In this document: positions 15,999-23,829 of the stretch, piece after piece | How the letters are laid out: every line of letters begins with the position of its first letter | Numbering within the stretch: the stretch's first letter is position 1 | Source of the DNA: Sulfuritalea hydrogenivorans sk43H | Lineage (GTDB): Bacteria > Pseudomonadota > Gammaproteobacteria > Burkholderiales > Rhodocyclaceae | Direction of reading: 5' to 3' | DNA: 64,000 nt | Assembly (NCBI RefSeq): GCF_000828635.1 | Contig: NZ_AP012547.1 | Coordinates: 1,860,001-1,924,000 of the forward strand | Program-made: the position numbers and the translations under genes | The notes under the pieces: model-generated | The model's database searches: none | The model's input: only the letters and a program-made list of their open reading frames with translations | Told to the model about the DNA's origin: nothing

Positions 15999-18178
15999 GA
16001 TGCTTGTCCCTTTTGCAGTTGTTGCAACATGGCCGCGATGGCTTCGGGCGGCTGCGGCTCGCCGTACAGATAGCCCTGGAATTCGTGGCACTGGATGCCG
16101 GCCAGCAGGTGCGCCTGCTCCGCGTGCTCGACGCCCTCGGCGATGACTTCGAGGCGTAGGGCGAGCGCCATGGCGACGATGGCGTGGGCGATGGCGTAGG
16201 AATCGCCGCTTACATTGAGATCGGCAACGAAGGATTTGTCGATCTTGATGCGGTCGATCGGCAGGCTCTGGACCCGGCCCAGGCTCGAATAGCCGGTGCC
16301 GAAATCGTCGACGGCGACCGCGACGCCCAGTTCGCGAAGCCGCTTCAGATTGTCCAGCCCGGTATGCATCTTTTCCATCAGCTGGCTTTCGGTGATTTCG
16401 AGCTCGAGATTGCCGGGAGGCGTTTCCGTTTCTTCGAGAACGGCCACCACGCGGCTCACGAAATCGACATCGTTGAGCTGCCGGGCCGCGACGTTGACCG
16501 CCATGCGCAGCGGCGGCAACCCGGCGTCGCGCCAGGCCGCGAGTTGCAGGCAGGCGGCGCGCAAGACCCATTCGCCGATCGGCAGGATCAGGCCGGTGGC
16601 CTCGGCGAGCGGAATGAACTGGTCCGGGGGCACGACGCCGTGGCCGGGCCGGTCCCAGCGCAGCAGGGCCTCGACGCCCACCAGACGTCCGTCGCCCGCG
16701 GCGACCTGCGGCTGGTAGACGAGGCGGAGTTGTCCCTGGGCCAGCGCGCGGCGCAAGCCCGCTTCGATGTCCATGCGCTGTGCGCGGCGGCGTTCCAAGG
16801 TGTCGTCGAAGAAATGGCAGGCGTTGCCGCCGCCGCCCTTGGCGGCGTACATGGCGGTGTCGGCCTGCCGCAGCAGTTCGTCGGCGCTGTCGCCGTGGGT
16901 GGGATAGACGGCGACGCCGACGCTGGCGCCGACGTACAGATCGCGCCCGTCTATGACGAAGGGCACGGCCAGCGAGTCGATGATTTTCTGGGCGACGACG
17001 CGGATGTCGTCCTCATTGGCGAGGCCCGGCGCGATGACGACGAATTCGTCGCCGCCAAGCCGCGCGGCGGTATCGGTGTCGCGCACGGCATGCACCAGCC
17101 GCCACGAGAAATCCATCAGCACCTGGTCGCCGACGGCGTGGCCCAGCGTGTCGTTGATCTCCTTGAATCGATCGAGATCGATGAACAACAGGCCGACGCT
17201 GCCGCCGACCCGGCGCGCCTGGGCGATGACCTGCTGCAGGCGATCCTTGCACAGCGCCCGGTTCGGCAGGCCGGTGAGCGAATCGTGGTTGGCCAGTTCG
17301 TAGATGCGATCCCTGTCGGCGTGAAAGTGGCCGACATCGTAGAACATCGCGATGTAGTCCACCGGGCCGCTCCGGTCGACGCTCGTGGCGATGATGTGCA
17401 ACCATTCCAGGTAGATTTCGCCGTTCTTGCGCCGGTTCCAGATTTCGCCCTGCCACTCGCCGTTTTCGGCCAGGGATTGCCACATCCGGTCAAAGAACTC
17501 GCGATCGTGGCGGCCGGATGAAAGCAGCCGCGGGGTTTTGCCGAGCACTTCCGCTTCGGTATAGCCGGTGATTTTGGTGAACGCCGGGTTGGCGGAAAGT
17601 ATCGTGCCCCACGCATCGGTGACCAGGATGCCGTTGGTCGACCGCGCGTAGAGTTGCGAGAACAGCGCCCCCCGCTGCCCGATGTCGCCCGCCGCCGCCT
17701 CGGCCATGCGCAGCAGCCAGGTGATGCGGTAGCCCTGTTCCGGATCGGGCACCCGCAATACGCGACCGGACAGCGCCTTGCCGACGATGCTTGTGACCCG
17801 CACGTCCGTCGCTTCCCGGCCCAGGGTCAGCACCAGATCGGCGATCGTCTTGCGGTCGGCTTCCGCGATAAGGAGGGCGAGCGGGCAACCATGAACGAGG
17901 CGCGGCTCATGTCCGAGCATCTCGGTGGTGGCCGGACTTGCTTCAAGTATCGTGCCATTGCCGTCGGTGACGACGACGCCGACATCGGCCATGCCGGACA
18001 GCATCGTCGCCAGGCCGCGCTGGATCTCGCCGGCGCGCGGACTTTCCTTCAGGGCGCGGTCGAATTGTTCCTTGATGTCGTGGTATTCGGCGAACAGGGT
18101 ACCGAAATCCTCGGCATAGCGATCGAGCTGCCAGCCGTGCGGATCGACCACGTCGCCAGTGACGAATTCGCCGTCCAT
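15995..18178 (-). CDS. PAS-PAS-GGDEF-EAL c-di-GMP turnover protein
   Basis: 727 residues. Two PAS domains (about 55-160 and 175-290) are followed by a GGDEF domain with intact GGDEF (near 376) and DLDRFKEINDTLGH, and an EAL domain with GVEALLRW (near 500), ELEITESQLM and AVDDFGTGYSSL. Both catalytic domains keep their signature residues, so either c-di-GMP synthesis or hydrolysis is possible. No transmembrane segment is seen. The ATG at 18178 shares one base with the stop of the upstream receiver gene (TGATG); a GTG three bases earlier is an alternative. It is the most obvious output of this signalling operon. Confidence 0.93.
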   Translation of the reverse strand: MDGEFVTGDVVDPHGWQLDRYAEDFGTLFAEYHDIKEQFDRALKESPRAGEIQRGLATMLSGMADVGVVVTDGNGTILEASPATTEMLGHEPRLVHGCPLALLIAEADRKTIADLVLTLGREATDVRVTSIVGKALSGRVLRVPDPEQGYRITWLLRMAEAAAGDIGQRGALFSQLYARSTNGILVTDAWGTILSANPAFTKITGYTEAEVLGKTPRLLSSGRHDREFFDRMWQSLAENGEWQGEIWNRRKNGEIYLEWLHIIATSVDRSGPVDYIAMFYDVGHFHADRDRIYELANHDSLTGLPNRALCKDRLQQVIAQARRVGGSVGLLFIDLDRFKEINDTLGHAVGDQVLMDFSWRLVHAVRDTDTAARLGGDEFVVIAPGLANEDDIRVVAQKIIDSLAVPFVIDGRDLYVGASVGVAVYPTHGDSADELLRQADTAMYAAKGGGGNACHFFDDTLERRRAQRMDIEAGLRRALAQGQLRLVYQPQVAAGDGRLVGVEALLRWDRPGHGVVPPDQFIPLAEATGLILPIGEWVLRAACLQLAAWRDAGLPPLRMAVNVAARQLNDVDFVSRVVAVLEETETPPGNLELEITESQLMEKMHTGLDNLKRLRELGVAVAVDDFGTGYSSLGRVQSLPIDRIKIDKSFVADLNVSGDSYAIAHAIVAMALALRLEVIAEGVEHAEQAHLLAGIQCHEFQGYLYGEPQPPEAIAAMLQQLQKGQAS

Positions 18179-18555
18179 CACGAATCACCGTTCGCCGGCA
18201 GGGCGTCCTCCAGGTGACGCGCCAGCGCCAGCGGGCTGAAGGGTTTGACGAAATAAGCGTCGGCGCCGGACGCGATGCCTTTCTGCCGGTCGGCTTCCTG
18301 GCCGCGCGCGGTGACCATGACGACGTGGATGCGGCGCAGTTCGCGGTCGGCCTTGAGCTTTTCGCAGAACTGATAGCCGTCCATTTCGCCGGGCATCATG
18401 ATGTCCAGAATGATCGCCTGCGGGCGAATGCGGCGGACGATTTCCCACGCTTCCGAGGCTTCCGCCGCTTCGAACAATTCGTAACGGCCGGTCAGTGTCA
18501 GGCGCAGCATCTTGCGAATGGTGTCCTGGTCGTCGACGATCAATACTTTATTCAT
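18178..18555 (-). CDS. Stand-alone response regulator receiver
   Basis: 125-residue single receiver: acidic residues in VLIVDDQDTIR, phosphoacceptor D51 (IILDIMMPG), Lys K104 (GADAYFVKPFSP). The ATG at 18555 overlaps the stop of the pseudo-kinase gene at 18552 (ATGA). The protein closely resembles the receiver at 3869-4234, and both directly follow a pseudo-kinase with the C-x2-C-P tail, pointing to a conserved two-gene module. Confidence 0.9.
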   Translation of the reverse strand: MNKVLIVDDQDTIRKMLRLTLTGRYELFEAAEASEAWEIVRRIRPQAIILDIMMPGEMDGYQFCEKLKADRELRRIHVVMVTARGQEADRQKGIASGADAYFVKPFSPLALARHLEDALPANGDS

Positions 18556-19490
18556 TTGCGGCTCCTGGTGGAGATTTGTTGCTGTTGGGTTTGCATTGCG
18601 TTGAGCAGCTCGCCGATGTCCCGGGCGAATTGTTCGGCCTGGTGCAGGGATGGGCAGTTGGCGCAATCCGGCCGCTGGCTTAGCGCCTGCGGCTGGCCGG
18701 TCGGCAGGGTGAGCGTGAATTGATGCAATTCGCCTTTTTCGGTGATGTCGGTTTTGAGCGTGCCGCCATGCAGCTCGACCACCGCGCGCGCCAAGCCCAG
18801 ATCAAGCTCGCCGACGCGACCGGCGGCGGCCAGTTCGGCCTTCACCCCGGCGCGCGCGCCGCGCAACAGGTCGAGCGTGGCCGGCGCCGGCTGGTTGTGA
18901 TTGATGTCGGCGGTGACGAGTTGATGGAAACCGATCTGCCGCACCCGCAGCAGCAGATGCGCGCCGACCGGAGCGTCCGCTATCAGCAGGCCGAGCAGAC
19001 GCCTCAGCGCGAGGTCGAGCCAGTGCCGACTGCCATACACGGCCGCCAGGTTTTGCTTGCTGTCGTCAAGACGCAGGCCGACGCCGCGCGTTTGCGCCGT
19101 CTCGACCAGTTCGGCCGCCGCGCGTTGCAGGCGCTCGGCCAGCATCATGTACTCGTCGGCGAGAATCGGCGGGCCGGCAAGGAGTTCGCCCAGATCAATC
19201 AGGCGGCTGGCCGTGTCGGCGCCGCGACGCGAAACCTCCGCGAGTTCGGCGAAAGCCTGCTCGCCCGCGAGCGTGGCGGGTACGTAGCCCGCCACGCGCA
19301 AACTCTCGATGCGCTGGGCAAGCTCGGTGATCTTGCCCAGCGGCTCCGCCAGTTCCCGCCGCATGAGAAGAAGAAAGTTGTCGATGCCGGTTTCGGCCGA
19401 CCTGGGTACCGCCGGCGGGGTTGCGGGCGCCGTCTTGGCGGCGCCGACTTTTACTTTGGCGACGGCTGGCGGGGCTTTGGGAGCAAACAC
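18552..19490 (-). CDS. Degenerate histidine-kinase-like protein with C-x2-C-P tail
   Basis: 312 residues. After a Pro/Ala/Lys-rich leader comes a helical DHp-like region without a phosphoacceptor His (LAEPLGKITELAQRIESL) and a HATPase-like fold ending LARAVVELHGGTLKTD, but with no clear N box or DxGxG. The C-terminus carries RPDCANCPS followed by QAEQFARDIGELL, matching the tail of the PAS pseudo-kinase at 4231. The start is GTG at 19490 behind a TAAGGAG ribosome-binding site. Its likely role is a non-catalytic binding partner, perhaps of the receiver encoded next. The leader contains a copy of the intragenic repeat at 19428-19453. Confidence 0.75.
   Translation of the reverse strand: MFAPKAPPAVAKVKVGAAKTAPATPPAVPRSAETGIDNFLLLMRRELAEPLGKITELAQRIESLRVAGYVPATLAGEQAFAELAEVSRRGADTASRLIDLGELLAGPPILADEYMMLAERLQRAAAELVETAQTRGVGLRLDDSKQNLAAVYGSRHWLDLALRRLLGLLIADAPVGAHLLLRVRQIGFHQLVTADINHNQPAPATLDLLRGARAGVKAELAAAGRVGELDLGLARAVVELHGGTLKTDITEKGELHQFTLTLPTGQPQALSQRPDCANCPSLHQAEQFARDIGELLNAMQTQQQQISTRSRK
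19428..19453 (-). repeat. Intragenic KVGAG repeat, copy 3
   Basis: Minus-strand AAAGTCGGCGCCGCC then AAGACGGCG, inside the low-complexity leader of the pseudo-kinase gene at 18552-19490, read as VKVGAAKTAPAT. One base in the central GGC differs from the consensus. Confidence 0.65.
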
Positions 19491-19499
19491 ATCGACTCC

Positions 19500-20105
19500 T
19501 TACAGATACGAGGCGCGGCGCTCGAGCATGCCGGCGACAATGGCGCGCAGTTCGGTGAAGGGCACGGGTTTGGGAAACAGGCGGACGCCGTCGGGCAAGC
19601 CACCGCGCGCCTCGACGTCCGCGGCGTCGAGGCCGGTGACGACGACGATCTCCATGCCCTCGCGGAACGATGACGTCGCCAGGCTGCGGATCAGCTCGAA
19701 GCCGTCCATGCCCGGCATCGCGAGGTCGGTAATCATCAGATCGGGGGTGTCGCGCCCGACGAGGATCAGGCCTTCGACTCCATTGCCGGCGACGCTCACG
19801 TCGAGCGGCAGCCCCCAGTTGGCGATAACGGTCTTGTAGAGTTTCAGCAAAACGACATCGTCCTCGACCACCAGGATTTTCATGCGCGCAATACGACGCT
19901 CCCCGGCGACGGGGACGGAACGGGGAACTCGCTCGCCCGCGAGCAACCGTTGCACCGAGGCCCTGCTGATGCGGCGGTGACCGCCCTCGGTCTTCCACGC
20001 TTCCAGCAAACCACTTTCAGTCCAAAGTTGCGCGGTGCGCAAGGACACACCCAGCATTTCAGCCGCCTCGCGAGTGGTGCAATAAATGGTGGTGGTCTGG
20101 CTCAT
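19500..20105 (-). CDS. Excisionase/MerR-type HTH fused to a C-terminal receiver domain
   Basis: 201 residues. An N-terminal HTH_17/excisionase-like domain (about 8-56; TTREAAEMLGVSLRTAQLW, TEGGHRRISRASVQ) precedes a receiver domain (about 75-195) with ILVVEDD, phosphoacceptor D127 (LMITDLAMPG) and Lys K179 (RLFPKPVPF). The order is the reverse of usual response regulators, in which the receiver comes first. It is the first gene of the nine-gene operon, so autoregulation through the AT-rich palindromic region just upstream is plausible. Confidence 0.88.
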   Translation of the reverse strand: MSQTTTIYCTTREAAEMLGVSLRTAQLWTESGLLEAWKTEGGHRRISRASVQRLLAGERVPRSVPVAGERRIARMKILVVEDDVVLLKLYKTVIANWGLPLDVSVAGNGVEGLILVGRDTPDLMITDLAMPGMDGFELIRSLATSSFREGMEIVVVTGLDAADVEARGGLPDGVRLFPKPVPFTELRAIVAGMLERRASYL

Positions 20106-20624
20106 GAAGCTATATCCGTTACCGATCGATCACTTATTGTATTCATATGGTACCATATAGTATCATATTTTGTCATTAGATATATATTTTGCGTGTTTTG
20201 ACGATTCGATGAATGATGCAAGTGGTCAATAGGTACTCTCGGGTCACATGTGTCCGCTCCGCGCAGTAATGAAAGAATCTCTTAATAACATGATGTTTCT
20301 ATCCGGCGCCCACCGGTAGGTCCGACGATGCGCCGACGTGTTCCTTTCCGCATGGAATGACGCCGCATGATCAATTGCGCTTGGGGTGATGTCGCGATTG
20401 GCTGGTGGTCAACCTTCGCCTTGAGGCTGCCCAGTAGATATGGTTGACATTTACCTTACCTGTGGGCACACCACAATTTCTCGGATAGGCTCCAACCCTT
20501 CGATACGACTTACCGCGCGAGCGGTTTAGTTCTTGGGCACAACATGGGCATTGGGCCGAGAGTTAGAACGGCCGTTCGCCAGTGGCGACTATTGGCCGAC
20601 AGCAGAGTCCCTGCATAGGCCCAC
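20106..20624. other. Intergenic region between signalling operon and integrase module
   Basis: 519 bases without a supportable gene on either strand. The first 100 bases are AT-rich and hold the operon's upstream palindrome. The remainder (20200-20624) is of mixed composition, with no recognisable RNA gene, inverted terminal repeat or att-like duplication. It probably contains the left boundary of the integrase-bearing island, but no sequence mark shows where. Confidence 0.5.
20145..20158. promoter_or_regulatory. Palindrome ATATGGTACCATAT, candidate operator of signalling operon
   Basis: A perfect 14-bp palindrome 40 bases upstream of the first start codon of the operon, followed at once by the related half-site AGTATCATAT, within the only strongly AT-rich stretch of the area (about 20120-20200). 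It is a plausible binding site for the HTH-receiver protein encoded by the first gene and overlaps the likely promoter. No promoter boxes are assigned with confidence. Confidence 0.5.
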
Positions 20625-21164
20625 TTATTCTCGCATTGGCGGTCCAGACACGATCGGTCTTGGAAACAATTTACGCAGGACGGCCTCATCAAACGAGAGT
20701 TCGCAGCGCGGCAATGTGAGCCGAGGCTGCTTTGCGCCCGGCTGAAATTTCTCAGGCGCGTGGCCGTGCTTGTCCTCGCAGAGTTGCCGCGCGCCCTCCC
20801 GATTTGGAGGGTTGAGCTTTCCCAGCCAATCGACGAATAGCCGCCTTCCCTTGGTGAGGTTGCAGCCGCTGCATACATACGCGGCGTTCCGAATGGAATC
20901 TTCGCCGCCGCGTGAGAGCGGATCCATGTGGTCCAGATGCGCGGACTGGTCTTCCGCCAGCGCATCCAGTGATGAGAGCGCGTGAATGCCCAACGGACCA
21001 CCGCAGTACGGGCATGTCGACCGCTCGACATAAAGCGTCGCGGGGAATTCGTACGGAACGGCGTAGTGACGCCACCAGGGCCCGAAAATGATTTCGAGCT
21101 TCCGTGCCTTCGCCGCCTCGTCGGCAAGCATCTGAGCCAGAGAATCGTCGGCCCCCACGGTCAT
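20625..21164 (-). CDS. HNH endonuclease
   Basis: 179 residues with a classic HNH nuclease core: zinc ligands CPYCGG near 52-55, then HLDHMDPLSRGGEDSIRNAA (catalytic HLDH, Asn in the helix) and VCSGCNLTKGRR as the second Cys pair. The N-terminal part is helical and possibly DNA-contacting. The ATG overlaps the stop of the integrase gene by four bases, so the two are co-expressed. An HNH gene tied to a tyrosine recombinase suggests a role in element mobility or in defence; the sequence does not decide between them. Confidence 0.88.
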   Translation of the reverse strand: MTVGADDSLAQMLADEAAKARKLEIIFGPWWRHYAVPYEFPATLYVERSTCPYCGGPLGIHALSSLDALAEDQSAHLDHMDPLSRGGEDSIRNAAYVCSGCNLTKGRRLFVDWLGKLNPPNREGARQLCEDKHGHAPEKFQPGAKQPRLTLPRCELSFDEAVLRKLFPRPIVSGPPMRE

Positions 21165-22174
21165 TTGGTCGGGAAGCGAATAACCTTGGACTGCGGTTTG
21201 CCGGAGGTGGCCGGTTCCTCGCGGGCGCCCTCGGGCACACGGGGCAACCCACGCTCAAACCGTTCCTTAAGTCCCTCTGGGCTCACATCGAGGTATCGGA
21301 TGGCCGACTTGATGTCGCGCCAGCCCACGTATTCCATCAGTTCTTTGATATCCCAGCCGCTTGCATTCGCCCAGCCGGCAAAGCCCCGGCGTAGTGAATG
21401 GCTGCTGTAGTCCTCGACGTCGGTGACGCCCACTGCCGCGAAAAGACGTCTCAGCAACGGGATGATGCTCGCCGCCGCCAATCCTCCTGACGCGATCGTG
21501 CCCCAGCGGTCGATCGCCCGGAACACTGGCCCATCAGTAAGGCCGGAGGTGGTCAGCCAGGATTCGTATGCCGACACCGGACACATGCGGGAGAGCGCTG
21601 GGCAACGGAAGGTTCGTCCTTCTGCGTTGCGATCCCCTTTGCTCCGGGGAACAAAGCAGGTCAGGCCTTCGCCGTGGGCGACGTCAATGTGTTCGATACG
21701 CAGGCGCACCAGCTCGTCGGAGCGAAAGCCACGCCAGAAGCCAAGCAATACGAGAGCACGATCGCGGGTATGACGTAGGATTGCTGCACGGTCGCCTTGC
21801 GCCTGCCCAGTCTCGGCCGCCGTTTGAAGCCACGAATCGATCCGTTGCAGGACGTCGAGTTGCAGGGGCTTTGCCCGCTTTTCCTGAGCTGGATGCAGGG
21901 TTCGGATGCCCCTCATAACCTGCCGCACCATTGACGACTTGGTCGGGTCCGGAAATCCGTGAGCCGTATGCCAGTGGGACAAGGCCGCCAGACGATGCTG
22001 AAGGGTATTCATGGAAAGGGATGCTGCGTAGTCGGCCAAATATCGAGCGACCGCTTCCTGCGTTGCCGGCAAGAACCCCTTCCATTCGACTTCAAAATGG
22101 CGCAATGCCGAGGCATAGCTGCGACGGGTCGTGTCCCTTTCGGCAGCTTTGAGGTAGGTATCAACCTGGCTCAT
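21161..22174 (-). CDS. Tyrosine recombinase/integrase
   Basis: 337 residues. An N-terminal SAM-like core-binding domain (RDTTRRSYASALRHFE, NTLQHRLAALSHWH) precedes the catalytic domain with R (GFWRGFRSDELVRL), H-x-x-R (HSLRRGFAGWA), a Trp in the second His position (YVGWRD) and nucleophile Tyr (SAIRYLDVS). ATG at 22174 fits the family start (MSQVDTYLKAAERD); a TTG at 22198 is the longer alternative. It is flanked by a truncated hydrolase fragment on one side and an HNH gene on the other, and is probably the recombinase that brought in the island. Confidence 0.92.
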   Translation of the reverse strand: MSQVDTYLKAAERDTTRRSYASALRHFEVEWKGFLPATQEAVARYLADYAASLSMNTLQHRLAALSHWHTAHGFPDPTKSSMVRQVMRGIRTLHPAQEKRAKPLQLDVLQRIDSWLQTAAETGQAQGDRAAILRHTRDRALVLLGFWRGFRSDELVRLRIEHIDVAHGEGLTCFVPRSKGDRNAEGRTFRCPALSRMCPVSAYESWLTTSGLTDGPVFRAIDRWGTIASGGLAAASIIPLLRRLFAAVGVTDVEDYSSHSLRRGFAGWANASGWDIKELMEYVGWRDIKSAIRYLDVSPEGLKERFERGLPRVPEGAREEPATSGKPQSKVIRFPTK

Positions 22175-22194
22175 GGATCGGCGATCAGACGCAA

Positions 22195-22443
22195 TCAATT
22201 GAACTTCTTGAATCTGGAGTGCTGGATATTTTTAATCGTATCCCAGCTCGTGACGTGCAGCGTATCGATTGTCTTCTTGCCGCAGGCTTTCAACTCGGCC
22301 TGCAAATGCGGAAGGCTTTTCTCGGTGATCTGAGCTTCGATGAGCGTGAAATGGTTTCCGGCGAAGTAAGAAAATGATGAACCGGCAGTTCCGAGTTGGT
22401 ATGCCCGAAAACGGGTGACCACTGGCAATAGTGCGTCAGTCAT
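22195..22443 (-). pseudogene. Truncated N-terminus of an MBL-fold metallo-hydrolase
   Basis: 82 codons. The first about 65 residues (RFRAYQLGTAGSSFSYFAG, NHFTLIEAQITEKSLP, KKTIDTLHVTSWD) look like the start of a ComEC-like metallo-hydrolase family whose next residues should be the metal-binding motif after the TSWD strand. Instead the frame runs into an unrelated TIKNIQHSRFKKFN tail and stops next to the integrase start. The metal ligands are therefore absent. I recognise the family from memory only. The break near 22240 is likely where the integrase segment joined. Confidence 0.5.
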
Positions 22444-22575
22444 AAGACCACTCCTGGTTCCACAAACGGCCTGCGTCGGGCGATCCAATCACCATACCGG
22501 AAATAGCGGCGAAAATCCCGTCTAATCAGAGTATTGAATTCACTTGAACGGTGCATGGTTTTGTGACATCCTGCG

Positions 22576-22602
22576 TTAGCACTCAGCGTATTAGAGTGCT
22601 AG
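22576..22602. promoter_or_regulatory. CIRCE operator (HrcA heat-shock repressor site)
   Basis: TTAGCACTC, a nine-base spacer, then GAGTGCTAG. The CIRCE consensus is TTAGCACTC-N9-GAGTGCTAA, so 17 of 18 arm positions match and the spacer length is exact. It lies 46 bases upstream of the ATG of the MBL gene, where it would repress the whole MBL, E2-E1-JAB and patatin operon. A CTTGAA box at 22543-22548 sits upstream and might be a -35 element. HrcA sites normally control groESL and dnaK; no chaperone gene is present here. Confidence 0.82.
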
Positions 22603-22647
22603 CAATTTCCTTATCTTCGGTTATCTCCTTGTGAAAGGGTCGTCCCG

Positions 22648-23829
22648 ATGGCGCAAACACACAAGATCGTCTTCTACCCTGTCGGTAACGGAGACACGTG
22701 CCAAATCATTCTGGCCGGCGGCCGGCGAATCCTGTTTGACTATTGCCATCGGCGAGTCGCTGAAAATGATGACGATCCAAGAATCGACCTGAAGAAGCAG
22801 CTGAAAGACGAGTTGAAGGCTGCTGATCGCGATGATCTCGACGTCGTAGCGTTCACGCACGCCGACACCGATCATATCGCCGGATCCACCGATTTCTTGG
22901 AACTGCGCCACGCCGCAAAGTACCAAGGGGATGGCCGAATCAAGATGCAGGAACTTTGGGTTCCAGCCGCCTTGCTGATCGAGGAAGTTGAACGGGACAA
23001 GCTGAGCAGCGAATTTGCCATTCTGCGCCGTGAAGCACGCTACCGCGTACTGGAGGGAAAAGGAATCAAGGTCTTCTCCAAGCCCAAGCGCCTGATGGAC
23101 GAATGGTTGCGCCAGGCACTGAAGGATCGCGGAGAGTCTGAAACCGCCCGGGATCATCTTTTCGTCGATGCCGGAACGCTGGTCGACGGTTTCTCTCTCG
23201 CCGTCGATGGCGCCGAGTTCTTCTGTCATTCCCCCTTCATTAAGCACTGCGACCAAGGCGACGACCTGCGCAACGAGGCGGCCTTGATCTTCAATGTCCG
23301 CCTGCGCGCCGACGGAGCCGATTTCGACTTCCTGCAGATCGGCGACAGCACCTGGGAAGTTCTCGAGGATATCGTCTCCATCACCAAGACCCATAAGAAT
23401 GAGGACCGGCTCAAATGGAATCTCCTCAACATCCCCCATCATTGCAGCTACTTGGCATTGAGCGACGAAAAGGGGAAACAGGAGACCGAGCCCAAACCTC
23501 TGGTCAAAGAACTGCTGCTCCACGGCAAGAAAGACGCCTACCTGGTCAGCTCCTCCGATCCGATTCCCGATAGCAAGGACATGTACGAGGCGGATCAACC
23601 GCCCCATATTCAGGCCAAGAACGCATACGAAACGTACCGGAAGAAGGTGCAGGGCCGCCGTGTAGTCGTGACTATGGAGGAGCCGAACGCCTCCAAGCCG
23701 GAGCCGCTGATGTTTGAAGTGAGTGTTGGTGGCGTGGCGTGGATCAAGGCGATCTCGGGCGCGCCCGCGGTACTTGGGTCGAAACCGCCGCGAGCCGGAT
23801 TGGAAAGTCGCCCGATTAGGGCGGGGTAA
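22648..23829 (+). CDS. Metallo-beta-lactamase-fold hydrolase of a CBASS-like operon
   Basis: 393 residues. The N-terminus (KIVFYPVGNGDTCQIIL) and the first metal motif FTHADTDH (H71, D73, D75, H76, a variant of HxHxDH) define an MBL fold; further ligand candidates are IGDST near 232 and IPHHCSYL near 262. The last 25 residues are a flexible, Arg/Pro-rich tail ending IRAG with a terminal Gly. The stop and the start of the next gene share one base. MBL genes linked to fused E2-E1-JAB genes are known from comparative genomics of bacterial ubiquitin-like systems. The substrate is unknown; nuclease, cyclic-nucleotide hydrolase or conjugation substrate are all possible. Confidence 0.85.
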   Translation: MAQTHKIVFYPVGNGDTCQIILAGGRRILFDYCHRRVAENDDDPRIDLKKQLKDELKAADRDDLDVVAFTHADTDHIAGSTDFLELRHAAKYQGDGRIKMQELWVPAALLIEEVERDKLSSEFAILRREARYRVLEGKGIKVFSKPKRLMDEWLRQALKDRGESETARDHLFVDAGTLVDGFSLAVDGAEFFCHSPFIKHCDQGDDLRNEAALIFNVRLRADGADFDFLQIGDSTWEVLEDIVSITKTHKNEDRLKWNLLNIPHHCSYLALSDEKGKQETEPKPLVKELLLHGKKDAYLVSSSDPIPDSKDMYEADQPPHIQAKNAYETYRKKVQGRRVVVTMEEPNASKPEPLMFEVSVGGVAWIKAISGAPAVLGSKPPRAGLESRPIRAG

